Shown here piece by piece: positions 46,577 to 56,905 of a stretch of 64,000 nt of DNA. Location of the stretch: NCBI GenBank assembly GCA_947377275.1, contig CANCFV010000002.1, positions 1 to 64,000 on the forward strand, in the 5' to 3' direction. The position numbers were made by a program, and so were the translations under genes. Each line of letters begins with the position of its first letter. The first letter of the stretch is position 1. The notes beneath the pieces were generated by a model. The model ran no database searches. It worked only from the letters and a program-made list of their open reading frames with translations, and had not been told where the DNA came from. This DNA comes from Burkholderiales bacterium. Its GTDB lineage: Bacteria; Pseudomonadota; Gammaproteobacteria; Burkholderiales; Burkholderiaceae_C.

Positions 46577-48031
46577 ATGACCTTCAATCAATTTCTGCGC
46601 ATCATCAAGGCCAGATGGATACTCGTGCTGTTGATCGTGATCTTGGCCGTCAGTGCAACGCTCGTTGTCAGTCTGCTGCTGCCCAAGTCATACACAGCCA
46701 CGGCTACCGTGATGGCCGATGTGCGGCCTGACCCGATCGCGGCCATTGCCAGCGCTGGCAGTTACTCTGGCACCTACCTTGCCACCCAGGTGGACATCAT
46801 CAAGAGCGCCAACGTGGCCCAACGCGTGGTGCGCAACCTGCGCCTGACTGAAAACCAGACCATGCGCAAGCGTTGGGAAAGCGCGACTGACAGCAAGGGT
46901 GACCTGACCGCCTGGGTGGCAGAAACCATTGGGCGCGGCCTGGAAGTCAAACCGTCACGCGAATCCAACGTGATTGAGATCAATTACGACGGCGCCGACC
47001 CTGCCTTTTCGGCAACCCTGGCGAACGCATTTGCCAAGGCATACATCGAATCCACAGTGCAGATCAAGGTCGATCCCGCTCGCCAGTACGCAGAATTCTT
47101 CGAAGACCGCGCACGTCTGGCCCGCGAAAAACTCGAGCGCGCCCGCACCAAGCTGGCAGAGGCTCAGCGCGAGAAGGGCATCATCGTCACCGACGAACGC
47201 CTGGACGTTGAGAACGCTCGACTCAACGAGCTTTCAACCCAAGTGAGTGGTCTGCGCGCACTGAAGGCAGAAACCAGCAGCAGGAATGTGCAAGCTGGCA
47301 ACAGCCCTGATCAACTGCAAGACGTGTTGAACAACGCCGTTGTCGCCGGGCTGAAAACAGACTTGGCACGCGCAGAGGCCAGACTGCAAGAGTTGTCAGA
47401 GAAATATGGTGATGCACACCCGTTGGTGCTTGAGGGCCGAGCGAACATCGCCTCGCTGCGCGACAAAATCAGAGCGGAGACAATGCGCGTCACCGGCAGC
47501 GTGCGAATGAACAACACGGTCGCGACCTCCCGTGAGGCGGATGCCGTGGCCGCATTCGATGCACAGCGCGAGCGTGTCCTCAAACTCAAAGATGCACGGT
47601 CGCAACTGCAGGTGCTTGAACGTGAGGTAGAAAGTGCCCAGCGTGTCTATGACTCGATCCAAGAGCGCTTGAGTCAAACCAGCATGGAGAGCAGCACCAG
47701 CCAGTCCGGGATTTACCTGCTGAGCCAAGCCACTGAGCCGACACATTCCACATCTCCCAGAGTCGTGCTGAACACCTTGGTGTCGCTCGTTTTGGGCGCG
47801 CTCCTGGCGCTGATGATCGCGCTGAGCGTGGAACTCTATGACCGTCGCGTGCGCGGGCCCATCGACATCCTGCAAGCGCTCGACATGCCTGTGATTGGCA
47901 CCTTGCCTCAGCCCAAGCTCAAACAGGGCAAGCGCACCATCTTGGGTCTCGGCAAACGCCCTGCCCTGCCCACCACCACCGCTGCCGTCGCTGTTGCCAC
48001 GAGCAGCTCCGATGCCTTCGACGCTGCGTAA
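46577..48031 (+). CDS. epsF: EpsF-type chain length determinant protein (Wzz domain)
   Basis: MTFNQFLRIIKARWILVLLIVILAVSATLVVSLLLPKSYTATATVMADVRPDPIA; C-terminal TM and YDRRVRGPIDI. Confidence 0.92.
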   Translation: MTFNQFLRIIKARWILVLLIVILAVSATLVVSLLLPKSYTATATVMADVRPDPIAAIASAGSYSGTYLATQVDIIKSANVAQRVVRNLRLTENQTMRKRWESATDSKGDLTAWVAETIGRGLEVKPSRESNVIEINYDGADPAFSATLANAFAKAYIESTVQIKVDPARQYAEFFEDRARLAREKLERARTKLAEAQREKGIIVTDERLDVENARLNELSTQVSGLRALKAETSSRNVQAGNSPDQLQDVLNNAVVAGLKTDLARAEARLQELSEKYGDAHPLVLEGRANIASLRDKIRAETMRVTGSVRMNNTVATSREADAVAAFDAQRERVLKLKDARSQLQVLEREVESAQRVYDSIQERLSQTSMESSTSQSGIYLLSQATEPTHSTSPRVVLNTLVSLVLGALLALMIALSVELYDRRVRGPIDILQALDMPVIGTLPQPKLKQGKRTILGLGKRPALPTTTAAVAVATSSSDAFDAA

Positions 48032-48045
48032 AGGCAAGGGCTCAC

Positions 48046-48960
48046 ATGAACACGAATTTCAAAGCCTCCCGTTTCAGCTCGGTCGACGACAACACCGAAT
48101 TCAGAGAGACGCAGCCGGCACCTCCTGAGCGCTCCATTGGCGACATCATCAGTGAAGCCAACAACCTGTCCACGGACCAGATTGAGCAGATCCTGGTCTA
48201 CCAAAAGGACAACGGCGTGCGGTTCGGCGAGGCCGCTGTCGCCCTGGGTCTGGCCAACACCGACGACGTGATGTGGGCACTGGCCCAACAGTTTCACTAT
48301 CCCTACGCGTCCGAAGGCAAGAACAAACTGAACCCAGAGCTGGTGGTGGGTGCCAGCCCATTCACCGACCAGGCCGAAGCGTTCCGGTCGATCCGCAGCC
48401 ACCTGATCATGAAGGTCTACAGCAGCGAGGGCCCCCGCCCTGCGTTGGCCATCCTGAGCCCGGACAGCGGCGACGGCAAAACCTACTTCGCGGCCAATCT
48501 GGCGGTGGCGTTCTCACAACTGCCCGGCCGCACCCTGCTGATCGACGCAGACATGCGCAGCCCCCGCATCCACGAGTTGTTCGACATTCCCAGCCGCAGT
48601 GGCGGCCTGTCGTCGATCCTCTCTGGCCGAACGGCTTCCAAGGTCATCCAGTCGGTCAAAGAACTGCCCAACCTGTTCATCTTGCCAGTGGGGCCCACGC
48701 CGCCCAATCCACTTGAACTGCTGGAGCGCCCAGCGTTCGACATGTTGATGCGCGAACTCAAAACCAAGTTTGACCGCATCATCATCGACACCCCAGCTGC
48801 GTCGCATGGCACCGATGGCGCCGTGATCGCTGCACGCGCAGGTGCCGGCATCATCATTTCTCGTCAAGACAAGAGCCGCATTGCCAGCCTGAACCACTTG
48901 GTCAAGACCGTGCAGATGAGTTCGGCCAAGCTCGTGGGCGCCATCGTCAACGAGTTCTGA
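48046..48960 (+). CDS. epsG: EpsG-type chain length determinant tyrosine-kinase-like ATPase
   Basis: N-term IGDIISEANNLSTDQIEQILVYQ; Walker A SPDSGDGKT; LLIDADMRSPRIHELF. Confidence 0.92.
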   Translation: MNTNFKASRFSSVDDNTEFRETQPAPPERSIGDIISEANNLSTDQIEQILVYQKDNGVRFGEAAVALGLANTDDVMWALAQQFHYPYASEGKNKLNPELVVGASPFTDQAEAFRSIRSHLIMKVYSSEGPRPALAILSPDSGDGKTYFAANLAVAFSQLPGRTLLIDADMRSPRIHELFDIPSRSGGLSSILSGRTASKVIQSVKELPNLFILPVGPTPPNPLELLERPAFDMLMRELKTKFDRIIIDTPAASHGTDGAVIAARAGAGIIISRQDKSRIASLNHLVKTVQMSSAKLVGAIVNEF

Positions 48961-48975
48961 TGGGCGCCAGCGTCG

Positions 48976-50910
48976 CTAAGGTTTCAGCAACTGGGGCCTG
49001 AAGTCGACACCCAGTGTCGACCCTGGCTCAAGGTTGCGGCACTTGCCGGCCAGGTCACAGGCTTTCCCAAACACGGCGAGCGGCTTGACCTGTGCCGCCG
49101 GGGAATCTTGTGCATGCTGCGAGGGATTCCAAACAATCTGGCTCTTGACCCCTTTGGCGTCTGCCAGATTCAGTCGCCAAAGCCCGTTCGAGGCCCCGGT
49201 TTCTACGGACGTGACTCGTTTACCAACGAGCCAAGAGGCCACTTGGTTATAAGCCACCCCCGCATCCGTCAGCCCGATGGTTGCATTGGTTTGCCTGGAC
49301 ATCCTGGAGGGTGAACTCGGCCAATTGTGCTTGTCGTCCCAAGCGTACTGATACACACGGGCATAGCCCGACACCCAACTCACCAACATGAACCGGGCCA
49401 CGTAGGCAGGTCCAAGTTCCTCTTTGGTCGGCTGGGGTTGTCCAGCTGCGCGGGCGGTCGCACAGGCCGGATCCAGATCCTGACTGATGCCTTCGATGGC
49501 CGACTCGGTGCTCCAAAGTGGCTTGTCACCGACGCCGGCGTCCCGCATGAGGGCCTTGACGGCCAGGGTTTGAGTCATCAACAACTCAGGATAGCCCAGC
49601 AGGTATTGGTGATACCCGATCACGTCGGCCGAGCGACCTCCTCCGATGCGGAGGTAGTAATCGAGGTACTCGCGATGCAAATAGCTGACGCCAGGCGACA
49701 CCACCTTGGCCTGCGGATCGATCTTCTTCAGGACTTCTGCTGCCTCGTTTTGAAGCTGCAGCAACTGTTCAGGGCTGCCGCGATAGCCAGACCCCAGTCC
49801 GGAAACGCACATATTGGGATCAGGGCACCAATCGTGCGAGGCATTGAAGGCTGGCTCGTTCCATATTTCCCAGTACCGAATCGCACGGCCCTTGTATCGC
49901 TTGGCGATGTCCGCCACCCAAGCTTGCCAATCCACTGAACGGCGTGGCGACTCGTCACACCGAAAACAATTGTTCCCCAGGGGCGCACTGTCGTCGCCAT
50001 CGACATCCAAGGATGCCCATGCGGGTGCATAACCTCCCACCACCATCAGCAAGTCGCGCGCATTGCGCTCGGCCACGCCAACGCGCTCATCCAATGAGCG
50101 CCACTGGTAGCTGCGACGCCCATCGGAGGGTTTGCTTTTTTGAACAAAGGCCCACTGAGCGTTCTCGCTGTCCCAGATGCGAACCGATCCTGCCTCTGAC
50201 TCGTCCACGAAGGTCGGCATGTTGCGGCCATGCATGACGTGTGTACCGAAGTAGCTGCGAGGCACCTCGATCGTTGGGAAGGCCAGCGTTTGTGGCTCGG
50301 CCAACAAGGCTGCGTCGTCCAACCACACGGTTCCTGGTGTCGCGCTGCTTACCATGAAGAGCGCCTGCTTGGCATCGCCCTCACGCAAGCCGTGCGAAAA
50401 CGCCGTCACGACCAAACGCTCCCACCGGTCTGTGACGCGCAGGTAGCGCGCTCCGTATTCGACATAGGGGGGGCCGCTCTGGCGCAGAGACACCTTCACC
50501 ATCATGGGTGCCGCCGCTCTGACCCAAACAGAAGCCACCAAGCGATGGTCAAGCGGCAGAGTGACAGGCTGAGCCAATTGGAAGAGCCCTCGCGCCAGCG
50601 TCACCTTGACGCTCTTGCCTTGCCGACCGGTCATTGCCTCTTGCTCGTATGTGACCGCGGTGCCGGGATTCCAGCAAGAGTTATCGCCCCATCCCAGGGG
50701 CAAGCGACCTTGAACCCTCGCGCAGCCCGATGGCTGGGCGGTCGCCCCCTCAAACCCACCATCGACCAACAAGCCCGATGGCGAGGGCTGCGGGGCGGCC
50801 ATCAGTCCGCCCGCACACAGACCGAAGCCCACGCTCATCACCCAAGCTCGACACCGATGCCAATTCGTGAACATGAAACCGGGGCGATTGGTCACAGGCA
50901 AAGGCGACAT
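48976..50910 (-). CDS. GH39-like glycoside hydrolase with N-terminal beta-sandwich (CBM-like)
   Basis: GRAIRYWEIWNEPAFNASHDWCPDPN (acid/base NEP), DKPLWSTESAIEG (nucleophile-like WSTE), signal peptide. Confidence 0.82.
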   Translation of the reverse strand: MSPLPVTNRPGFMFTNWHRCRAWVMSVGFGLCAGGLMAAPQPSPSGLLVDGGFEGATAQPSGCARVQGRLPLGWGDNSCWNPGTAVTYEQEAMTGRQGKSVKVTLARGLFQLAQPVTLPLDHRLVASVWVRAAAPMMVKVSLRQSGPPYVEYGARYLRVTDRWERLVVTAFSHGLREGDAKQALFMVSSATPGTVWLDDAALLAEPQTLAFPTIEVPRSYFGTHVMHGRNMPTFVDESEAGSVRIWDSENAQWAFVQKSKPSDGRRSYQWRSLDERVGVAERNARDLLMVVGGYAPAWASLDVDGDDSAPLGNNCFRCDESPRRSVDWQAWVADIAKRYKGRAIRYWEIWNEPAFNASHDWCPDPNMCVSGLGSGYRGSPEQLLQLQNEAAEVLKKIDPQAKVVSPGVSYLHREYLDYYLRIGGGRSADVIGYHQYLLGYPELLMTQTLAVKALMRDAGVGDKPLWSTESAIEGISQDLDPACATARAAGQPQPTKEELGPAYVARFMLVSWVSGYARVYQYAWDDKHNWPSSPSRMSRQTNATIGLTDAGVAYNQVASWLVGKRVTSVETGASNGLWRLNLADAKGVKSQIVWNPSQHAQDSPAAQVKPLAVFGKACDLAGKCRNLEPGSTLGVDFRPQLLKP

Positions 50911-50916
50911 CGAGCG

Positions 50917-52077
50917 CTATCCTTTTAGAAATGACAGCAGATTCTGGCCGACGGCAGCGGCTTCGAAATGGGTCTGAAAGCGTGTCAAAGCGGCGCTTCT
51001 CATGGCGGCCAATCTCTCACCATCGTCAAGCGTGGCAAGAAGGATGTCACAGGCGCGCTGCAGGTCGTCCAGAGGCCAAAAACGCCCTTCTACCCCGTCT
51101 TCAAAAACTTCGACGATGCCGCCGACCGCTGGGGCCAGCACGGGCACACCGGCAGACAGGGACTCCAGCAAGACAATGCCCTGGCTCTCCATCAAAGCCG
51201 CATGCACGAACAAGCAGTGCCCGGGAATGAACGCGCGCGCACCTGGTGCAAAACCTTCGAAATGAACCTGCTCAGAGAGACCGTGATGCGCCGCGAATTG
51301 CGTCAACATCGCTCGGTCAGGCCCGTCTCCAACCATGGTCAACGTCAACACACGGCCTCGCTGCTTGGCCAAGGCCAGCACTTCCAGCAAAAAGCGCTGG
51401 TTCTTTCTGGACTCCAAAGTGCCAATCGCGACCAAGTCTCGGCCGGTCACGCGCTCCACGCGCTCGTCAGGGCCCAGGGGGCGGACGAAGTTCGGAATGA
51501 CTGCGCAGCGCATGCCACCCAGTGCTGGAATTGACTTGACGAGCTCATGCTTCATGAAGGCCGACACGCAAACCAAGCCATTTACACGCGTCAGCACTTC
51601 ACGCTCAAGGTGCCGAATGTTCCGATCCATCCACCCGCCCGGCGCAATCATGCCTTTGCCGATCCACTCGTCGGCCTGAGACACATTGAAGTGCACCACT
51701 TGAACCACGCGCTGCGTGGGTCGACGCACACAACGCAAGGCCATGGCCGCTGACATCGGACACTGGGCATACACAATGCAATCATCGTGCTTGGCCATCA
51801 CGTGGCGGAGGTAGCACCACAACAAAAAGGCGTGCCCGTACCGATACAGCCAAACGGCCGCCGGCTTACAGACTTTTTCCAGCACACGCCGCAGCGCAAT
51901 CAGCAACAGCAACAAAGGCGTTCCCAGCGCATGGAACGGCGTCGCGAATGCATGCGGGTGCCCCACTGCTGACAAGTAAGCGTCAAATTCCGTCATGTGC
52001 GTTTGCACGCCAGTGCTGCCCTTTGGGCGCAGAAGCGACGCAAAAATGATCCATGGTTGAGGCGCGCGCGCGGTCAC
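50917..52077 (-). CDS. glycosyltransferase family 4
   Basis: LVAIGTLESRKNQRFLLEVLALAKQRGRVL; LFVHAALMESQGIVLLESLSAGVPVLAPAVGG. Confidence 0.92.
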   Translation of the reverse strand: MTARAPQPWIIFASLLRPKGSTGVQTHMTEFDAYLSAVGHPHAFATPFHALGTPLLLLLIALRRVLEKVCKPAAVWLYRYGHAFLLWCYLRHVMAKHDDCIVYAQCPMSAAMALRCVRRPTQRVVQVVHFNVSQADEWIGKGMIAPGGWMDRNIRHLEREVLTRVNGLVCVSAFMKHELVKSIPALGGMRCAVIPNFVRPLGPDERVERVTGRDLVAIGTLESRKNQRFLLEVLALAKQRGRVLTLTMVGDGPDRAMLTQFAAHHGLSEQVHFEGFAPGARAFIPGHCLFVHAALMESQGIVLLESLSAGVPVLAPAVGGIVEVFEDGVEGRFWPLDDLQRACDILLATLDDGERLAAMRSAALTRFQTHFEAAAVGQNLLSFLKG

Positions 52078-53177
52078 GATCTCCCCTTCGCCGCTTGACG
52101 CACAGCCATCATCACGCCCTCAGCCGCGCGCTCAAAGGTGAACCGACGCACCAGACGCAACGACGACTGTGAAAAATCAGCCCACAAGGCCTCGTCTTTG
52201 AGTAGATTGGCGCAACGCGTCACCCACAAGTCTCGGTCCAAACGGCAAACGTAGCCGTTCACACCATCCACAATGAGTTCGCCAGCAGCGCCGGTGTGAG
52301 GCGAAGAAACGCATGGCAAGCCCGCCGCGCATGCCTCATTGGCGACAACCCCCCAGGGATCCAAAGAGGTTGGAAACAGAAACACGCGAGAAGCGGCGTA
52401 CTCCAGCGGCAATTCATCCTGAGACAAATACCCGGCGAAACTCACCTCGACGTGCTCAGACAAGGCTTGGGCATGCTGGCGTATTTCGTCTTGCAAGGGA
52501 CCTCGCCCTACGTAACGCAGGGTGACCTTGCGGCCTGATTTGATGGCAACGCCCTTGGCGACATCCAACGCGAACAAGGGGTTTTTATGCGGCAAAAAAC
52601 GACCGCAAAACAAGAGGTCATAAACCTTTTTTGTACCCGAGGCTTCCGCGAAATGTGCATTATCGATGCACAACGGGGCCAAGTGAATTCGATCAGCAGA
52701 GACACCGTACGACTCAAACAGCGCACGACCGCCCTCACACGCGGCAATGAAACTGCTGGTTTGAGAGAACACAAAGCGTCGAACGATTCGATGCAATGGG
52801 GTCAAACCACTCTCTGACTCCAAAGTCCCATCGGTCATGACCGCGTGCTTGACACGATGCAAACGTGCCCAGATGAAGGCATACAGAAAGGTTGGTATAT
52901 AGCCCGTCGTGATCACCACATCGGGCTTGATCTGCGATAGCAAAGTCATGACCGAGAGATCCGAATGACTGAAACGGGTGTCATACACCTTGTAGTCACC
53001 TGGCAGGAAATGCACGGCATACGCACACGACTTGCCGTCTTGGCTAGTATCAATGTGCGCCGGCGCGCAGTAGATGATGATCAACTCAATATCGGAAGAC
53101 CGTGCCACCACGTCCCAAGCCGGGAGTCGGTATGGCACAGGTACATTTGTAACCAACACGCAGCGGGTTTTTGCCAT
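52074..53177 (-). CDS. glycosyltransferase family 4
   Basis: DLLFCGRFLPHKNPLFALDVAKGVA; VFLFPTSLDPWGVVANEACAAGLPCVSS; start trimmed to MAKTRCVLVTNVPVPYRLP. Confidence 0.92.
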   Translation of the reverse strand: MAKTRCVLVTNVPVPYRLPAWDVVARSSDIELIIIYCAPAHIDTSQDGKSCAYAVHFLPGDYKVYDTRFSHSDLSVMTLLSQIKPDVVITTGYIPTFLYAFIWARLHRVKHAVMTDGTLESESGLTPLHRIVRRFVFSQTSSFIAACEGGRALFESYGVSADRIHLAPLCIDNAHFAEASGTKKVYDLLFCGRFLPHKNPLFALDVAKGVAIKSGRKVTLRYVGRGPLQDEIRQHAQALSEHVEVSFAGYLSQDELPLEYAASRVFLFPTSLDPWGVVANEACAAGLPCVSSPHTGAAGELIVDGVNGYVCRLDRDLWVTRCANLLKDEALWADFSQSSLRLVRRFTFERAAEGVMMAVRQAAKGRS

Positions 53178-53178
53178 G

Positions 53179-54423
53179 TCAGCGATACCCCATGGCCAAG
53201 TCCGGAACCTTGCGCGCCTCCGCAGGATGAGCATCCAATTCCGGGTCGTCTTTGATGATGTAAATCATCACCAAAATCAATGCAAGCGGCCAAGTTTTCA
53301 AAGCATACACCGACACGTTCACCGACAACGCCTGAACGTAATACATGAGAAAAGCGGTAAACGCCAACCCGGATGCCCAGCGCCGAGAGCCACCTGACTT
53401 GGTAATCCGGTAAAGGATGATCCAACCAATGAAACTCATGGTAAGCCCAAAAATGCCCTGTGTGGTTAACTGGAAAAGGTAGTCATTGTGCGCGCCATGG
53501 GCCGCACCATCACTCACATTTTCCATGTAAATCAGCATGTCGGCGTACAACCCCTTGCCAAACAACAATTCCAATGGACCGTAATTTGCCAAACCGTACT
53601 TCAAAAGCACTTGGAAAATGCGATCTCGCCCCTGAGTGAAACTCCCCATATTGGAGGTATCAAACCCAACAACTTTGCTTGGATCGTACAAATACGCTGC
53701 GACCCCACCGAGGCCGCATAGAAAGACGGCATACATGGCCAAAGTCAGAGGCTTAGCGCCATTCTTGATGGCCACAAAGCCCAAAACGATGAAAAGCGTC
53801 AGGTAATTCATTCGGGAATTCGACAGAAGCACCTGAATCAGAACCAGCAGGGTCAAACCCAGAAAAATTGGGGTCGGCCTGTAGCGACTCCATGCAGCAA
53901 AAACCAATAGCGACGTGGCCAGACTGTAGGAGAGGTCCGTTTTGAAAAGATAAAAACCCTTGAACGTCCTGACATTTCCCCAATACACCCACCCCTGCTC
54001 CAAGGGCAGCATGGCCGCGTTCGCCAAGATATTCAAAGCCGCCCCAGCCGCGAAAGCCAGCGGCAGACTCTCATCATCGGCTGCGACCAACAATCCGAAA
54101 AACATGAACGGACTGACGATCTTGAAAACCATTTGCGGCGTACCGTTATGGAGCATCATGATCATCGTCAAAAAAGAAAAATAAACGACGATGAAAATCC
54201 AAAGCATGGGCTGGAGGTTACTTACCCCGCCTGACGAACCTCGCTGCTGCATGAACCCTTTTCCGGTTCGCAAAAAGAAAACGCCAAATATCAAAAGGAA
54301 GAAATAAAGATATTTAACGGAATTGACTTCGTAAAATGCATCAACCCCTGACTTCAGGCACACAGCCAAAAAAATTGGAATGGCACAAAAAGTCGGCAAA
54401 GCCAGTCGATTGGCGGTCGTCAT
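53179..54423 (-). CDS. O-antigen ligase/polymerase-like membrane protein
   Basis: Multi-TM; LLSNSRMNYLTLFIVLGF and DGAAHGAHNDYLFQLTTQGIFGL (Wzy/WaaL-type). Confidence 0.87.
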   Translation of the reverse strand: MTTANRLALPTFCAIPIFLAVCLKSGVDAFYEVNSVKYLYFFLLIFGVFFLRTGKGFMQQRGSSGGVSNLQPMLWIFIVVYFSFLTMIMMLHNGTPQMVFKIVSPFMFFGLLVAADDESLPLAFAAGAALNILANAAMLPLEQGWVYWGNVRTFKGFYLFKTDLSYSLATSLLVFAAWSRYRPTPIFLGLTLLVLIQVLLSNSRMNYLTLFIVLGFVAIKNGAKPLTLAMYAVFLCGLGGVAAYLYDPSKVVGFDTSNMGSFTQGRDRIFQVLLKYGLANYGPLELLFGKGLYADMLIYMENVSDGAAHGAHNDYLFQLTTQGIFGLTMSFIGWIILYRITKSGGSRRWASGLAFTAFLMYYVQALSVNVSVYALKTWPLALILVMIYIIKDDPELDAHPAEARKVPDLAMGYR

Positions 54424-55734
54424 TCAAGCCCCCTTGGTGACATGATTCACCTTGCTTCTCAATATTCTGCGCATACAGTAAAACAGCACCACCGCATAGG
54501 TAGCCTCACCCAAAACAACGCCAAACATCAGCCCGTTCTTGGCAAATAGCAATCCCAAGGCGTACATGACAGGGATGCTCACCACCGAACTGACAACTGA
54601 GGCGTAAAAGGAATGCTTGAAATGCCCACCGCCCAGCAAGACACCGTTGCTGATGCCAGAAACGCCGCTTGCGCAAAAAAACAGCGCCCACCACAAAATG
54701 TCAATGCGCAGCCCACGGTATTTCTCGCCGAGGACGTAAGACTCAAGATGCGGGTAAGCAACCAACAGCACCATGACGTATAGGGAAGCGATGCCAAACA
54801 CCCCAGCGATGGACCAATTGGTCAGTCGGGTGATGTCGCGCACTTCGCCTTTTGCAATTGCCCGGCTGACTTTTGGCCTGAACACATTGGCCCAAGACAA
54901 AAACAACATACCCAACGGCGCCATGAACAATTTTGCGGCGACGACCTCGGCTGTGACTGCGGGGCCCACCACTTGTGCGCCAATGAGCAGATAACCATTC
55001 CCAAATGCCCAAGCAACAACACTTGCGGGCAAGGCCCACTTGGCCAATGGCCACACCTCAATCAGCAGTTGACGCCATGCGTCCCAGCCAAAATGCGCCG
55101 CCAATCCAGACGCCCGGACCCAAGGCAATGCCGTCAAAATCCCTGAGCCCGAAATGGCCAACAAGACCAAGTCCGCACGGACATTGCCCGTCATGATCAA
55201 AGTGCCCACGCTGGCAGCCAAAACCGTGACGTAGGCAATGTCCAGCTGCAGGCACAAGTCGGGTCTCAAGTTGATGTATTGAACGTTGCGCACAAATTCG
55301 CGCAACCACACCGACAGGATCATCGTACCGGTCGCCATGGGAAACGCCCATCCCACCGCATCCATCGCGATCGCGTCGGGAAATATCCAAATGGCCAGTC
55401 CGCCTAACAGCGCCAAAACCGAGCTCAGTGCAATTTGCAGCCCGAAGTAGACCGAGGTTGTTCGCTGTCGGTGCTCACCATCCCGCTGAGGCAAGATGGT
55501 GAGCGCCGTTGTGTTGATCAGCGCGCCTTGCAACGCCAGCGTCAAGGCAAAGTAGCCGATCAGTTGGCTGTAGACGTAGTACTCGTGCTTGGTGGCGAAC
55601 TTGATGAACACCAACCCAAGCAAGAAGTTACTGGCGCTGAGCAAGGCCTGATCCAACAGGGAGTGAGACACCCCTTTGAACACCGCTCCCTGCCTGGTCA
55701 AACCTGACATGCAAGGCCCCGCAGCAAACAGCAC
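54424..55734 (-). CDS. polysaccharide flippase (Wzx-like)
   Basis: Multi-TM; LDQALLSASNFLLGLVFIKFATKHEYYVYSQLIGYFALTLALQGALINTT. Confidence 0.87.
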   Translation of the reverse strand: MLFAAGPCMSGLTRQGAVFKGVSHSLLDQALLSASNFLLGLVFIKFATKHEYYVYSQLIGYFALTLALQGALINTTALTILPQRDGEHRQRTTSVYFGLQIALSSVLALLGGLAIWIFPDAIAMDAVGWAFPMATGTMILSVWLREFVRNVQYINLRPDLCLQLDIAYVTVLAASVGTLIMTGNVRADLVLLAISGSGILTALPWVRASGLAAHFGWDAWRQLLIEVWPLAKWALPASVVAWAFGNGYLLIGAQVVGPAVTAEVVAAKLFMAPLGMLFLSWANVFRPKVSRAIAKGEVRDITRLTNWSIAGVFGIASLYVMVLLVAYPHLESYVLGEKYRGLRIDILWWALFFCASGVSGISNGVLLGGGHFKHSFYASVVSSVVSIPVMYALGLLFAKNGLMFGVVLGEATYAVVLFYCMRRILRSKVNHVTKGA

Positions 55735-55743
55735 GTCACAGCG

Positions 55744-56874
55744 TCACTCATGGTAGTCGTAGGCCTGGAAACCGGCTTGCTTGACCAGGCTGTCGCGCTT
55801 GGCAGCGGTGTAGTCGCTGAGCACCATCTCCTTGACCAACTCGGCCAAGGTGGTGGTGGGCGTCCAGCCCAATTTGGTTTTGGCCTTGGAAGGGTCGCCC
55901 AATAAGGTCTCCACCTCGGTGGGACGGTAGTAACGAGGGTCGACCTTGACGACCACATCACCCACTTTGCACGACGCCAGCATTTGCCCGTTGACCGCTT
56001 CAACGGCAAGCACCTTGCCAACCTCGTGCTCGCCCTCGCCCTCAAACGCCAAGGTGATGCCCAACTCTTTGGCGGAGAACTCCACGAACTGGCGAACGCT
56101 GTACTGCACGCCGGTGGCGATGACGAAGTCCTCGGCCACCTCTTGCTGCAGCATCAGCCATTGCATCTCAACGTAGTCTTTGGCATGCCCCCAGTCGCGC
56201 AGGGCGCTCATGTTGCCGAGATACAGGCAGTCCTGCAGACCCAGCGCAATGCGGCTGATGGCCCGCGTGATCTTGCGGGTGACGAAGGTCTCGCCACGCA
56301 CCGGGCTTTCGTGGTTGAACAGCACGCCGTTGCAAGCATACATGCCATATGCCTCGCGGTAATTCACCGTGATCCAGTAGGCGTAGAGCTTGGCCACGGC
56401 ATAAGGGCTGCGCGGATAAAACGGCGTGGTTTCTTTCTGAGGGATCTCTTGCACCAAACCGTACAGCTCTGATGTGGAGGCTTGATAAAACCTGGTCTTT
56501 TTCTCCAAGCCCAAAATGCGGATGGCCTCCAGCAAGCGCAAGGCGCCGATGCCATCGGCATTGGCTGTGTACTCAGGCTCCTCGAAGCTCACGCCGACAT
56601 GGCTTTGCGCCGCCAAGTTGTAGAGCTCGTCGGGCTGCACCTTCTGGACAATGCGCACCAAGCTGGTCGAATCGGTCAAGTCGCCGTAATGGAGCACGAA
56701 GTTGCGGTTGTCAACGTGCGGATCTTGATAGAGGTGATCGATGCGGTCGGTGTTGAACAGGGAGGACCGACGTTTGATGCCATGCACCTCGTACCCCTTC
56801 TTCAACAAGAACTCAGCCAGATAAGAGCCATCCTGGCCAGTGACGCCCGTGATCAATGCAACTTTCTTAGCCAT
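55744..56874 (-). CDS. gmd: GDP-mannose 4,6-dehydratase
   Basis: [88 protein letters not shown]. Confidence 0.97.
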   Translation of the reverse strand: MAKKVALITGVTGQDGSYLAEFLLKKGYEVHGIKRRSSLFNTDRIDHLYQDPHVDNRNFVLHYGDLTDSTSLVRIVQKVQPDELYNLAAQSHVGVSFEEPEYTANADGIGALRLLEAIRILGLEKKTRFYQASTSELYGLVQEIPQKETTPFYPRSPYAVAKLYAYWITVNYREAYGMYACNGVLFNHESPVRGETFVTRKITRAISRIALGLQDCLYLGNMSALRDWGHAKDYVEMQWLMLQQEVAEDFVIATGVQYSVRQFVEFSAKELGITLAFEGEGEHEVGKVLAVEAVNGQMLASCKVGDVVVKVDPRYYRPTEVETLLGDPSKAKTKLGWTPTTTLAELVKEMVLSDYTAAKRDSLVKQAGFQAYDYHE

Positions 56875-56905
56875 GACTTTCAAATCCGTTCCAATGTATG
56901 AACCA

